64,000 bases of DNA, taken from NCBI RefSeq assembly GCF_020733635.1, contig NZ_JAJFZL010000001.1:1922001-1986000 (forward strand), read 5' to 3'. The notes beneath the pieces were generated by a model, which was given only the letters and a program-made list of their open reading frames with translations, was not told the origin of the DNA and did not search any database. Positions 38,443 to 46,946 of this stretch are shown piece after piece; within the stretch, counting starts at the first letter, position 1; every line of letters begins with the position of its first letter. A program made the translations under genes and the position numbers. The stretch is from Nocardia spumae. GTDB taxonomy: Bacteria > Actinomycetota > Actinomycetes > Mycobacteriales > Mycobacteriaceae.

Positions 38443-39552
38443 ATGGTGGGACTGCTCGATCTGGTCCAGACTTTGACCTCACCGCACCCGCTCGACCGAT
38501 ATCTGGAGTTGGTGCGCCCGACACTGACCCTGCGCGATATGCGGGCCGAGATCGTCGGCGTGGATCGACGGGTACCCGGCTCGGTGACCTTGTCGCTGCG
38601 TCCGACCCGGCAGTGGTCCGGGCATGAAGCGGGACAGTTCGTGCAGGTCGGCGTGCTGATCGACGGTGTGAAGCACACCCGGTGCTACTCGCCGATCGAC
38701 GCGGAGTCCGGCCCGCGCCGCACCCTCACCCTGACCGTGAAGGCGCATCCGGACGGCCTGGTCTCGCAATATCTGCACCGGCACGCGAAGCGCGGCATGG
38801 TCGTGGACCTCGCTCCCGCCTCGGGGGTGTTCCGGCTCCCCGAGCAACGTCCGGACAGGCTGGTGCTGATCAGCGGCGGCAGTGGGATCACCCCCGTGCT
38901 GTCGATGCTGTCCACGCTGGCCGCCGAGGGATATCCGGGCGAGGTCGTATTCCTGCACTACGCGCGGTCGCCCGAGGAGGTGCCGCACCGCGATGTGCTC
39001 GAAGACATCGCCCGGCGCTTCGACAATGTCGACATCGTGCTCGGCTATCCGGAACTGGGCCGGTCCGAGCGGCTCGACGGCGCGCCGTGGACCTGCGCCA
39101 CCGTGCCGGGCGCCACATTCCTCGACTACGACGAGTTGGCGCGCATCGCACCGTATTTCGCCACCGCCCACACCTACGTCTGCGGCCCGCCCGCCCTCAT
39201 GGAGACCGTACGCCGCATCTACCAGGCCGAGGAACTCGACGATCGCCTGCACAGCGAGGAGTTCGTCCTCACCGCGGCACCTGCCGACACCACCGACGTC
39301 GAGGGCGTCACCACCTTCTCGGCGAGCGGAAAGCGATCCGACAACACCGGCGCCAGCCTGCTGGAGCAGGCCGAATCCGCCGGTCTGAGCCCGGAATTCG
39401 GCTGCCGGATGGGGATCTGCTTCTCCTGCACCGCGATCAAGCGATCCGGCTGCACCCGCAATCTGCGCAGTGGCGAACTCGACAACGATCCCGACCAGCC
39501 GATCCAGCTGTGCGTCAGCGCCGCGGTCGGCGATGTCGACATCGAAATCTGA
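38443..39552 (+). CDS. Desaturase-linked ferredoxin reductase (FNR plus [2Fe-2S])
   Basis: Electron-transfer partner of the desaturase encoded next, 369 residues. An FAD-binding beta-barrel (RCYSPIDA, LTVKAHPDGLVSQYLH) is followed by an NAD(P) domain (VLISGGSGITPVLSML, YVCGPPALMETV). A C-terminal plant-type [2Fe-2S] ferredoxin domain has CRMGICFSC and later CV (C-x4-C-x2-C-x~29-C). M. tuberculosis Rv3230c, which feeds electrons to DesA3, has this architecture. The ATG at 38443 follows a G-rich sequence; an in-frame ATG at 38389 would lie inside the operator palindrome and is unlikely. Confidence 0.93.
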   Translation: MVGLLDLVQTLTSPHPLDRYLELVRPTLTLRDMRAEIVGVDRRVPGSVTLSLRPTRQWSGHEAGQFVQVGVLIDGVKHTRCYSPIDAESGPRRTLTLTVKAHPDGLVSQYLHRHAKRGMVVDLAPASGVFRLPEQRPDRLVLISGGSGITPVLSMLSTLAAEGYPGEVVFLHYARSPEEVPHRDVLEDIARRFDNVDIVLGYPELGRSERLDGAPWTCATVPGATFLDYDELARIAPYFATAHTYVCGPPALMETVRRIYQAEELDDRLHSEEFVLTAAPADTTDVEGVTTFSASGKRSDNTGASLLEQAESAGLSPEFGCRMGICFSCTAIKRSGCTRNLRSGELDNDPDQPIQLCVSAAVGDVDIEI

Positions 39553-39567
39553 AAGGGGAGAACAGCT

Positions 39568-40725
39568 ATGACGATACTTACCGAAACCGACAACGGACCG
39601 CTGATCCTGACACCGGATCAGGTCGAGGCGATCGGCCGCGAGCTGGACGCGCTACGCGACCGCATCACCGCCGACCTGGGAGAGCGTGACCGCGAATACA
39701 TCTATTCGATCATCAAGGCGCAGCGCGGTTTCGAGGTCGCCGGTCGCGGACTGATGTATCTGGGTTTCCTGCCGCCGTTCTGGCTGGCCGGGGTCGCGGC
39801 GCTGAGTCTGTCGAAGATCCTCGACAACATGGAGATCGGCCACAACGTCATGCACGGCCAGTGGGACTGGATGCGTGAACCCGGCCTGAATTCCCGTGTG
39901 TTCGAATGGGATAACGTCTGCCCGGGCGATCAGTGGAAGCACTCGCACAACTACATGCACCACACCTACACCAATATCCACGGGCGCGACCGCGATATCG
40001 GCTACGGTGTGCTGCGCATCGACGAGGGGCAGCAGTGGAACCCGTACTACCTGGGCAATCCGGTGTACGCGCTGGCGCTGATGCTGCTGTTCGAGTGGGG
40101 TGTGATGCTGCACGACCTCGAGGCCGACAACATCGTCAAGGGCCAGCGCAAGTGGTCCGATATCAAGCGCCTGGCCAAGGGACAGATCCGCAAGGCCGGT
40201 CGCCAGGTCCTCAAGGACTACGTCGTCTTCCCGCTGCTGAGCGGACCGCTGTTCGTCTCCACCCTGGCCGGCAACGCGACGGCCAATCTGGTGCGCAATA
40301 TCTGGGCGTATTCGATCATCTTCTGCGGACACTTCCCCTCGGGCGTACAGACGTTCACCGAAGAGGAGACCGAGAACGAGACCCGCGGCGAGTGGTATGT
40401 GCGCCAGATGCTCGGCTCGGCCAATATCACCGGTAGCAAACTGTTCCACATCCTGTCCGGCAACCTGTCTCACCAGATCGAGCACCACCTGTTCCCGGAC
40501 CTGCCCGCCAACCGGTACCCGGAGATCGCGCCCGAGGTCCGCGCCCTGTGCGAGAAGTACGGGCTGCCCTACAACACGGGCCGGCTGAGCAAGCAGATCG
40601 GATCGGTGTGGCTGAAGATCTGCAAGCTCGCACTGCCGCCGGCTGTCGTCGGGAAGGGGTCGCAGCCTGGTGTTATCGTGATGCGGGAGCGGGAGTCCGA
40701 GCGTCCGAGCGAGGTTGGCGGGTAA
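39568..40725 (+). CDS. desA3: Membrane acyl-CoA/fatty acid desaturase (DesA3-like)
   Basis: Integral-membrane di-iron desaturase, 385 residues, that would introduce a double bond (delta-9 in DesA3) into C16-C18 acyl chains. The three histidine boxes are present: HNVMH (92-96), HNYMHH (127-132) and HQIEHH (302-307). Hydrophobic segments lie at about 60-86 and in the 165-250 region. Shine-Dalgarno AAGGGGAG precedes the ATG at 39568. It starts 15 bp after the reductase and ends overlapping the next small gene by 1 nt, so a three-gene operon is likely, controlled by the divergent TetR protein. Confidence 0.93.
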   Translation: MTILTETDNGPLILTPDQVEAIGRELDALRDRITADLGERDREYIYSIIKAQRGFEVAGRGLMYLGFLPPFWLAGVAALSLSKILDNMEIGHNVMHGQWDWMREPGLNSRVFEWDNVCPGDQWKHSHNYMHHTYTNIHGRDRDIGYGVLRIDEGQQWNPYYLGNPVYALALMLLFEWGVMLHDLEADNIVKGQRKWSDIKRLAKGQIRKAGRQVLKDYVVFPLLSGPLFVSTLAGNATANLVRNIWAYSIIFCGHFPSGVQTFTEEETENETRGEWYVRQMLGSANITGSKLFHILSGNLSHQIEHHLFPDLPANRYPEIAPEVRALCEKYGLPYNTGRLSKQIGSVWLKICKLALPPAVVGKGSQPGVIVMRERESERPSEVGG

Positions 40726-41045
40726 TGATCGGGAAATTCGAGAGCAATAAGGATCTGATCCAGGAATTGACGTCGTCCGGGGCACGGCACGTCGGCAATA
40801 TCGCAACGATCATCACCGGCACCGTGTCCGAGGTGACACGCGAAATCGGTGACTGGATCACCGATGCCATCGAAATGCGGGAGGCCGCGACCGCGGCGAG
40901 CCGCGACCGGGAATCCGCGGCCGGGGTGAATTCCGGTCGCTCCGAGCCCGATGTGCTGATCGACGAGCCGGAGCCGACGCCGAATGTGAACGCGGTCCAG
41001 CCGGTCATCGACGCCGATGTGGAAATCGTCGATCCCGAGCACTGA
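40725..41045 (+). CDS. Small protein translationally coupled to the desaturase
   Basis: A 106-residue soluble protein of unknown family. The N-terminal ~55 residues are predicted amphipathic helix (SNKDLIQELTSSGARHVGNIATIITGTVSEVTREIGDWITDAIEMREAATAA), and the rest is acidic and Pro-rich (DEPEPTPNVNAVQPVIDADVEIVDPEH). Its ATG overlaps the desaturase TAA (TAATG), so it is made from the same message in linked amounts. A role as an assembly or regulatory partner of the membrane desaturase is inference from coupling only. Confidence 0.8.
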   Translation: MIGKFESNKDLIQELTSSGARHVGNIATIITGTVSEVTREIGDWITDAIEMREAATAASRDRESAAGVNSGRSEPDVLIDEPEPTPNVNAVQPVIDADVEIVDPEH

Positions 41046-41059
41046 GCGCATCCACCGAC

Positions 41060-41602
41060 TCAGAACACCGGCAGCCGGCGCCGGTGTTCTGCGATATCGG
41101 TGATCAGATCCTTGTAGCCGTCGGCCAGTTCGGCCAGCCGGACCCAGTGCAGATGCGCTTCACCCGCGAGTCCGGTTGCGGGGAATTCCCGCACCGGTGA
41201 GTTGGACGCGGGGATTCCCAGGGCATGGTGGGCCGACACCCATTTTCCGGCCATCCGATCGATGACGGCACCGAGAGTTTCGGTGTGCAGTGACGCGCCC
41301 TCCCGGTGGACGACATTGTCCGCGACCCAGGTATTTATTCTTTCGACGAGTTCGGCGCGTTCGCGATCGATATCGTCGACCAACTGGCTGCAGCTGGCCA
41401 CCCGGTCACTGGACACCTGCGGTGCGTGCGCGTCCCGGTAGGCGTGCCGGCGCGACTCGTGGCAGCGCACCAGTTGTCGGGCGGCCTCTAGCACCGGATG
41501 GTCGCCGGGCGGCACGGTCGCGGAGCGGAAGGCCCGCAACAGTGCCGACACCGAAGGCAGTGCGCCGGATCCGTCGTTGTCACCGGCGTATGCGGTCACC
41601 AT
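41060..41602 (-). CDS. DUF4254 domain protein
   Basis: A 180-residue helical protein. The central region ARQLVRCHESRRHAYRDAHAPQVSSDRVASCSQLVDDIDRERAELVERINTWV is the DUF4254 pattern: a charged helix, then I/VD.(L/I)N..R...VE.ID. A second His/Trp-rich helical half follows. In some bacteria DUF4254 genes sit in glycolipid or polysaccharide loci; nothing here supports a specific role. The GTG/ATG region near 41602 gives the only full-length start. It converges on the desaturase operon with a shared hairpin. Confidence 0.8.
   Translation of the reverse strand: MVTAYAGDNDGSGALPSVSALLRAFRSATVPPGDHPVLEAARQLVRCHESRRHAYRDAHAPQVSSDRVASCSQLVDDIDRERAELVERINTWVADNVVHREGASLHTETLGAVIDRMAGKWVSAHHALGIPASNSPVREFPATGLAGEAHLHWVRLAELADGYKDLITDIAEHRRRLPVF
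41061..41091. terminator. Hairpin terminator at end of desaturase operon
   Basis: A 12-bp perfect stem (CAGAACACCGGC at 41061-41072, complement at 41080-41091) closes a 7-nt loop. It begins 15 bp after the small-protein stop and overlaps the last codons of the convergent DUF4254 gene. Confidence 0.7.
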
Positions 41603-42060
41603 TGCATTCCCACCCTCGCCTCAGCGGTCGGATTGGTTACGCCAGGGCCGAGGAGGGATCAGGGGGAGGGGCTCCCCTCGGCTCCGGCGTAGTCCCGTCG
41701 GCTCGGACGCCGGCCTCTGCCACAGTGCTCACGGAGACTCGGTCGAATCCTCAGCCGGGCACAAACCGGAAAAACCGCGACGATGCGAGAGACAGTCCGA
41801 ATGCGGGGACATATTCAGGAAAGCGTGTCCTGAGTTGGCACGCAACGGTTGACAGGCCGAACACCCCAAGGTGCCGGAGAATCGTTATACGCATTACGCC
41901 GCGATCACACGATCGCGAAGATCCCTCATCGGTCGCGGTCGATCTGTCGGGGCTACCCGTGTCGCGTGTTGCCGAAACATCATGAAATCCGGCGACGACC
42001 GGGCAACCGATTCGGCGCGGCGCCCACGCGGCCGAGTCGGGTTGGCTAGCCTGAGGATTT
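41603..42060. other. 458-bp intergenic region
   Basis: Divergent gap between the DUF4254 gene and a small plus-strand gene. Several short open frames overlap it, but none has a domain, a good Shine-Dalgarno or consistent codon use. No tRNA, strong operator or clear terminator was seen. Confidence 0.5.
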
Positions 42061-42372
42061 GTGCCTGCCTATGTCTCCTCGCCGGAGCTGACCTTCGGCT
42101 TCCTTTTCGCCCTGGAGGATCCCGAGCGAATCGCGGAAGTGGTGCGAGATCTGATGGAACGTCGTACGGTTTCGGTTTTCCGCTTGGCCCATGTCTCGGG
42201 TGCGGCCGGTCCGCCGGAACGTTATGTCGTGAACTGGGCTGCCATTCCGCAGATTTCGATCACCACCGCCGCCCCGGATGCCGACGAGATGCAGGCCGAG
42301 CGAACGATGCTGGTCAACGCTTTTCTCGGTGAGGGCGGCGAAATCAGTCTGTACTCCGCCGACAGCAAATAA
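42061..42372 (+). CDS. Conserved hypothetical small protein
   Basis: A 103-residue protein (VPAYVSSPELTFGFLFALEDPERIAEVVRDLMERRTVSVFRLAH...) with a mixed alpha/beta pattern, no signal peptide and no membrane segment. I recognise no family. The GTG at 42061 follows GAGGATTT closely. Third-position GC is high, and no opposing frame is better, so it is probably real. Confidence 0.6.
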   Translation: MPAYVSSPELTFGFLFALEDPERIAEVVRDLMERRTVSVFRLAHVSGAAGPPERYVVNWAAIPQISITTAAPDADEMQAERTMLVNAFLGEGGEISLYSADSK

Positions 42373-42550
42373 CCGGATGGCAAGCGGTGGTGTCGTTTTC
42401 CCATCGCTGCCGCAGGCGCTTTCATTACGGAGATACTCCCCACAGTCGCTCTTACGCCTCTCTCAGCTACCGGCCAGCCGCCGCTCAGTTCCGGCCCGCA
42501 GGGTGGATTTCGGTCGATCGTCCGACACGGTCACCGACGACCTGTGCCCC

Positions 42551-43720
42551 CTACAGAGAGGTAGAAGCATGATTCCGGTCATCATCGACACCGGTAGCGC
42601 CGCACTGAGCGGAATTCTCGACACCGGCAGCGCCGCCCTCGGCGGAGTGCTGAACACCTTGTTCACGGGTTCCTTCGGCGGCTGAGTCGAGAACCGTAGC
42701 GAGGAGCGATCCTCGGGCCGCTGCCCCCGCGCCCGCCGGCGCGGGGGTAGCGCCGCGTCCGGCGGAATAGATGCGCCGGACCACATCCTCGATATCGGGT
42801 TCCTCCACCGACAGATCGCGAACCTCGACCTGATTCGAGATGGCGGCGAGAAGCTGTGCGGCGGTGGTGGTCTCGGGGTCGAACGCCAGGCGCTGCCGGA
42901 TACCGCCGCCCTCGCTGGACAGTACGGTCGCGCCCACCAGACCGGTGAGTTCGGCGACGGGCAGGGCCAGATCCACGACGAGTACGCGCTGTGCGCCGAC
43001 GGTGGCCGCCAGTCCCGGCAGGGTTCCGTCATAGGCCAGGCGGCCGTGGTCCACCACCAGGACCCGCTCACAGAGCCGTTCGATATCGCCCATGTCGTGG
43101 GTGGTGAGCAGCAGCGTGGTGCCGTGTTCCGCGCGTTCGGCGCACAGGAATTCGCGCAGGCGCTGTTTGGACAGCACATCCAGGCCGATGGTGGGTTCGT
43201 CGAGGATCAGCAGTTCGGGGCGATGCAGTAGCGCGGCCGCGATCTCGGCCCGCATGCGCTGTCCGAGCGACAGTTGCCGCACCGGCGTATCGAGGGTGTG
43301 GCCCATATCCAGCCGATCGACCAGTTCCGCCGTCCGCTGCCGGGACTCGGCCGGTGGGAGGCGGTGGATAGCGGCCAGGATCGTGAACGATTCGCGCAGC
43401 GGCAGATCCCACCACAGCTGCGATCGCTGTCCGAAGACGACCCCGATCCGCCCGGCCAGCTCCCGGCGCCGTCGGACCGGGTCGAGTCCACAGGTCCGCA
43501 CGGTGCCGGCGGTCGGGACGAGGATGCCGGTGAGCATCTTGATGGTCGTCGACTTCCCGGCGCCGTTGGCTCCGATGTAGCCGACCGCGGAACCGGATTC
43601 GATCCGGAAGTTCATCCGGTCCACGGCCGTCAGCACCTCGCGCCGCCGCCGGCGACTGCCCGGCTGTTTGCGCCGCAGGACGAATTGTCTTGTCAGATTC
43701 GAGACTTCGACGGTGTTCAT
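42551..43720 (-). CDS. ABC transporter ATP-binding protein
   Basis: ATPase of an ABC-2-type exporter; 389 residues as the frame runs. Walker A is GANGAGKST (about 50-58), the signature is LSLGQRM, Walker B is LLILDEPTIGLD and the H-loop is LLTTHDMGD. A ~90-residue accessory C-terminal domain (LVVDLALPVAELTGLVG...EEPDIEDVVRRIY) follows. After that the frame continues ~70 residues in Ala/Gly-rich sequence antisense to a peptide gene; this tail may be non-functional. The ATG at 43720 has GGGAGGGGGC upstream and overlaps the permease stop by 4 nt. Confidence 0.92.
   Translation of the reverse strand: MNTVEVSNLTRQFVLRRKQPGSRRRRREVLTAVDRMNFRIESGSAVGYIGANGAGKSTTIKMLTGILVPTAGTVRTCGLDPVRRRRELAGRIGVVFGQRSQLWWDLPLRESFTILAAIHRLPPAESRQRTAELVDRLDMGHTLDTPVRQLSLGQRMRAEIAAALLHRPELLILDEPTIGLDVLSKQRLREFLCAERAEHGTTLLLTTHDMGDIERLCERVLVVDHGRLAYDGTLPGLAATVGAQRVLVVDLALPVAELTGLVGATVLSSEGGGIRQRLAFDPETTTAAQLLAAISNQVEVRDLSVEEPDIEDVVRRIYSAGRGATPAPAGAGAAARGSLLATVLDSAAEGTREQGVQHSAEGGAAGVENSAQCGATGVDDDRNHASTSL
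42569..42685 (+). CDS. 38-residue peptide with 11-residue repeats
   Basis: A small gene with a GAGAGG Shine-Dalgarno 8 nt before the ATG and a strong hairpin downstream. The peptide is uncharged apart from Asp7 and Asp18 and consists of repeats: IIDTGSAALSG (5-15), ILDTGSAALGG (16-26) and a diverged VLNTLFTGSFGG (27-38). The encoding DNA is an imperfect 33-bp direct repeat (42581-42613, 42614-42646). There is no signal peptide. Nothing known is matched. Short porin-like peptides without signal sequences (PorA, PorH) exist in corynebacteria, so an envelope role is conceivable but unproven. It lies antisense to the 3' tail of the ABC ATPase frame. Confidence 0.6.
   Translation: MIPVIIDTGSAALSGILDTGSAALGGVLNTLFTGSFGG
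42724..42747 (+). terminator. Hairpin downstream of the 38-residue peptide gene
   Basis: A 10-bp stem (CCCCCGCGCC at 42724-42733, complement at 42738-42747) with a 4-nt loop lies 38 bp after the peptide stop. It also lies inside the low-complexity C-terminal coding tail of the ATPase on the other strand. Confidence 0.5.
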
Positions 43721-44538
43721 CCGCCCCCTCCCTGATAGTTCCGCACCCCGATCCGCCAGAGTAGCAACGCCATGACCCAAACCCAGAGTGCCGCAACGGG
43801 TCCGAACCAGGCCAGCGGTGCGGGCAGCCAGCGCGGCCCCGGTATGCCCAGCAGGGCGATGGCGGGCAGATAGGCCACGAACGACACGGGCACGGCGAAG
43901 CCGAACAGCATCAGCATCGGCCCGGGAAATATCGAGCTGGGCTGCTGGGCGGCGAAGGATCCGCCATAGGTGAAACTGTTGGTCAGCTCCGAACCGTCGA
44001 TGAGGTGGAACTGCAGTCCGGCGGCGCAGACGAACAGGCCCGCGAAGATCGCGATCCCGCTGAGAATGCTGAGCGCCAGCAGTGCGACCGCGGCCGGGTC
44101 CCACGCGATGGGGTTGGCGGTCATACCGATCACCAGGACGACGGCCGCGACACCGGCCCGCGAGAGTCGTCGCAGCGAGACGTCACTGGTGATCAGTTGC
44201 AGCAGTAGGGGTTGCGGGCGCAGGTGGAAGGCGTCGAGGGTGCCCATCCGGATGTAGGTCGGCAGGGTATCGGTATGACCTACGCCGATCTGCGCGATCG
44301 CGAAACACAGATTGGACAGCCCGAACAGCAGCAGCATCTGGGTCGAATTCAGGCCGCCCAAGGTCGGCACGTTGTGGTAGATCAACCACATCTCGGCGAA
44401 TTCGACGACCCCGATCAACAGGGACGAGAGCATATCGGCGGCGAAGGACAGCGGATAGGCGCGCTGCGAGCGCATCCGTGAGCGCAACACCGCCATATAG
44501 GGTGTCAATCGTCCGCCGCGCGCTGCGAGATCAGCCAC
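43717..44538 (-). CDS. ABC-2 family permease (DUF990-type)
   Basis: A 273-residue membrane protein with about six hydrophobic segments (SFAADMLSSLLIGVVEFAEMW, MLLLFGLSNLCFAIAQIGV, AGVAAVVLVIGM, VALLALSILSGIAIFAGLFVC, MLMLFGFAVPVSFVAYLPAIALLG, ALWVWVMALLLWRIGV). It contains the family motif GTLDAFHLRPQPLLLQL. It is one of two permeases forming an exporter with the ATPase encoded next (4-nt overlap) and the permease encoded before (8-nt overlap). The transported substrate is unknown. Confidence 0.9.
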   Translation of the reverse strand: MADLAARGGRLTPYMAVLRSRMRSQRAYPLSFAADMLSSLLIGVVEFAEMWLIYHNVPTLGGLNSTQMLLLFGLSNLCFAIAQIGVGHTDTLPTYIRMGTLDAFHLRPQPLLLQLITSDVSLRRLSRAGVAAVVLVIGMTANPIAWDPAAVALLALSILSGIAIFAGLFVCAAGLQFHLIDGSELTNSFTYGGSFAAQQPSSIFPGPMLMLFGFAVPVSFVAYLPAIALLGIPGPRWLPAPLAWFGPVAALWVWVMALLLWRIGVRNYQGGGG

Positions 44539-45337
44539 CCTGCACCTCCAGTTTGCGTCGTCCGGCCGCGATCAGCACCCGCCCGAGCCCTACCGCCAGT
44601 GCGATCCAGAGCAGTTGGACCGCGATGATCGCGACCGCCGCCGAACCCGTTGCGCGGCCGGACATCACGTCGATCGGCCCCTGCAGAATCCAGGGAAACG
44701 GGGTCAGTCGAGCGGCCGATGCGAGCGGTGCGGGAAACAGGTGCACCGGGACGTAGAGCCCACCGAAGAAGGTGGCGACGATCTGGTAGAGCATGCGCAC
44801 CCCGCGCGTCTCCACGAGCCAGAATCCCGCGAGCCCGACCGAGAGGATCAGTAGCAGTGACAGCACCACGGCCGCGAAGACGCTCACGAGGCCGAGTAGA
44901 TACGGCATGACGCCGCCCGACAGTGCGAATTGGGCCGTCATCAGGCCGACCGCGACACAGGGCAGTCCACGCAGGATCAGCGTGCAGGTGGCGCTGCCGA
45001 GATCGGTTGCCAGATAGAAGGTTTGGATGTCGATCGGGCGTTGCAGATCTACCGCCACATCGCCGGTGCGGACCCGCTCGGCGATATCGGACGGCGGGCC
45101 CATGAGCCGCAGGGCGCCCAGCAGGCCCTGGGAGAGCCAGACATAGGCGCCGATAGAGGCGCCGGTGTAACCGCCGAATCCGGGTGCGGAGCGGACCGCT
45201 GCCAGCATCACCGAGCCGCGGATCAGCCCGAACACCACATTGGCCGTCAGCCCGGCGAACACGGCCGAGCGATAGTTCCACTGCCGCCGGAATCCGGCTC
45301 CGAACAGACGTGGATAAACCCCCGAGAGTGCGCGCAC
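44531..45337 (-). CDS. ABC-2 family permease (first gene of exporter operon)
   Basis: A 268-residue membrane protein with about six hydrophobic segments and the motif RTGDVAVDLQRPIDIQTFYLATDLG, paralogous to GTLDAFHLRPQP in its partner. It is the promoter-proximal gene of the three-gene exporter operon. The GTG at 45337 follows GGAG by 5 nt. Three-gene ABC-2 operons of this form often handle drugs or secondary metabolites. The upstream gap to ectB (divergent) is 241 bp. Confidence 0.88.
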   Translation of the reverse strand: MRALSGVYPRLFGAGFRRQWNYRSAVFAGLTANVVFGLIRGSVMLAAVRSAPGFGGYTGASIGAYVWLSQGLLGALRLMGPPSDIAERVRTGDVAVDLQRPIDIQTFYLATDLGSATCTLILRGLPCVAVGLMTAQFALSGGVMPYLLGLVSVFAAVVLSLLLILSVGLAGFWLVETRGVRMLYQIVATFFGGLYVPVHLFPAPLASAARLTPFPWILQGPIDVMSGRATGSAAVAIIAVQLLWIALAVGLGRVLIAAGRRKLEVQGG

Positions 45338-45578
45338 AAGTACTCCAGGCTACGGCGATCCGACCCGCTCGTCGCGGGATTTTCGATGTATCGCGGCCGG
45401 CGATCCGGGCGGTGGGTATGGTCGGTGCGGCGAGACGGCGGACCGGCGCGGCTGCCGGGAGGTTGCCGGGCGATCGGGGATTTCCGCAAAACCTTGCCGC
45501 GAACTCGGCCGCAGTGTTAGAAACAGTCATGTTTCACTCTGGGGTCGCCGTGGTGGCTCCCGCTCCTGAGGACCGCCT

Positions 45579-46835
45579 ATGACCACCGTTTTCGAAACGC
45601 TGGAGTCGGATGTGCGCGGATACTGCCGGGTGTGGCCGACGGTTTTCGACACCGCGCGCGGCGCCTGGTTGCGTGATGAGCAGGGGCGCGAATATCTGGA
45701 CTTCTTCGCCGGTGCCGGTGCGCTCAATTACGGGCACAACAACCCGATCCTCAAAGCGGCGCTGATCGACTACATCTCCCGCGACGGGCTCACCCATTCA
45801 CTCGACATGGCGACGGCGGCCAAACGTGATTTTCTCGAGACCCTGCGTGATCTCGTCCTGGTTCCCCGGGGTCTCGACTACAAGGTTCAGTTTCCCGGAC
45901 CCACCGGCGCGAACGCGGTGGAGGCGGCGCTGAAGCTCGCCCGCAAGATCACCGGCCGCACCACCGTGCTGAACTTCACCAACGCCTTCCACGGGATGAC
46001 GCTGGGCGCGCTGGCCGTCACCGGCAACGCCGCCAAGCGCGCGGGCGCGGGGGTGCCGCTCAACCATGCCCATCCGCTGCCCTACGACGGCTACCTCGGT
46101 GGTGGTATCGACGAGTGGGCGTGGGCGGAGCGCATTCTCGACGACACGTCCTCCGGTGTCGACAAACCCGCCGCCGTGATCGTGGAGACCGTCCAGGGCG
46201 AGGGCGGGGTCAATGTCGCAGGCGCGCAGTGGCTGCGCCGGCTGTCGGAGCTGGTCTCGGCGCGAGGCATCCTGCTGATCGTCGACGACGTGCAGATGGG
46301 CTGCGGGCGTACGGGCCCGTTCTTCTCCTTCGAGACCGCAGGCATCGTTCCCGATATCGTGGCGCTGTCGAAGTCGATCGGCGGTTACGGCCTGCCGATG
46401 GCGCTGGTACTGATGAAACGCGACCTCGATCAGTGGGCGCCCGGCGAGCACAACGGCACCTTCCGTGGGAACAATCCGGCTTTCGTCACCGCCCGGGCCG
46501 CTCTGACGCGGTACTGGAGCGACGACCGCCTGGAACGCTCGACCCTGGCTCAGGGCGAGCGCGTGCACCGCGGTCTGACCGCGATCGCGGAGTCGGTAGG
46601 CGGATTGTCCACGCGGGGAAGAGGTTTGGCGCACGGACTGGTGTTCGACGACGCGTCCGAGGCGGGCAAGGTGAGCCGGGTCGCGTTCGAGGAGGGCCTG
46701 CTGGTGGAGACCTCGGGCGCGTGCGACGAAGTCGTGAAACTGCTTCCGCCGCTGACGATCACGGATTCGGAGATCGACACCGGGATCGCGATTCTGGCGC
46801 GCGCGGTGGACATGGTGTGCGGTAGCCGCACCTGA
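45579..46835 (+). CDS. ectB: Diaminobutyrate-2-oxoglutarate transaminase (EctB)
   Basis: PLP class III aminotransferase making L-2,4-diaminobutyrate from aspartate semialdehyde, the first committed step toward ectoine. The 418-residue protein has the near-invariant EctB segments ETLES.VR.YCR, FFAGAGALNYGHNNP, KVQFPGPTGANAVEAALKLARK, ETVQGEGG and LSKSIGGYGLPMAL (PLP-binding Lys265), and GEHNGTFRGNNPAFVTA. GAGGACC precedes the ATG at 45579. No ectA, ectC or ectD is in the window, so the diaminobutyrate may go elsewhere (siderophore or peptide) or the ectoine genes lie elsewhere. Confidence 0.93.
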   Translation: MTTVFETLESDVRGYCRVWPTVFDTARGAWLRDEQGREYLDFFAGAGALNYGHNNPILKAALIDYISRDGLTHSLDMATAAKRDFLETLRDLVLVPRGLDYKVQFPGPTGANAVEAALKLARKITGRTTVLNFTNAFHGMTLGALAVTGNAAKRAGAGVPLNHAHPLPYDGYLGGGIDEWAWAERILDDTSSGVDKPAAVIVETVQGEGGVNVAGAQWLRRLSELVSARGILLIVDDVQMGCGRTGPFFSFETAGIVPDIVALSKSIGGYGLPMALVLMKRDLDQWAPGEHNGTFRGNNPAFVTARAALTRYWSDDRLERSTLAQGERVHRGLTAIAESVGGLSTRGRGLAHGLVFDDASEAGKVSRVAFEEGLLVETSGACDEVVKLLPPLTITDSEIDTGIAILARAVDMVCGSRT

Positions 46836-46879
46836 GGGGATCGGACCGTCGGCCGTCGTCCCACACCCGGGGGCCGACC

Positions 46880-46914
46880 GCGGGATCGGGCTGCACTGCG
46901 GGGCCCGATCCCGC
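46880..46914. terminator. Terminator between ectB and the prenyltransferase
   Basis: A 12-bp perfect stem (GCGGGATCGGGC at 46880-46891, complement at 46903-46914) with an 11-nt loop sits midway in the 111-bp gap between the two convergent stops. Confidence 0.8.
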
Positions 46915-46946
46915 ACCTTCGTACACATCGCGACGGGCCGCGCGCC

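Noticed and set aside
42551..45337. Exporter, ectB and prenyltransferase as one biosynthetic cluster
   Set aside because: They lie on different strands, are separated by a divergent promoter gap and a terminator, and lack any scaffold-forming enzyme; kept only as a speculative link.
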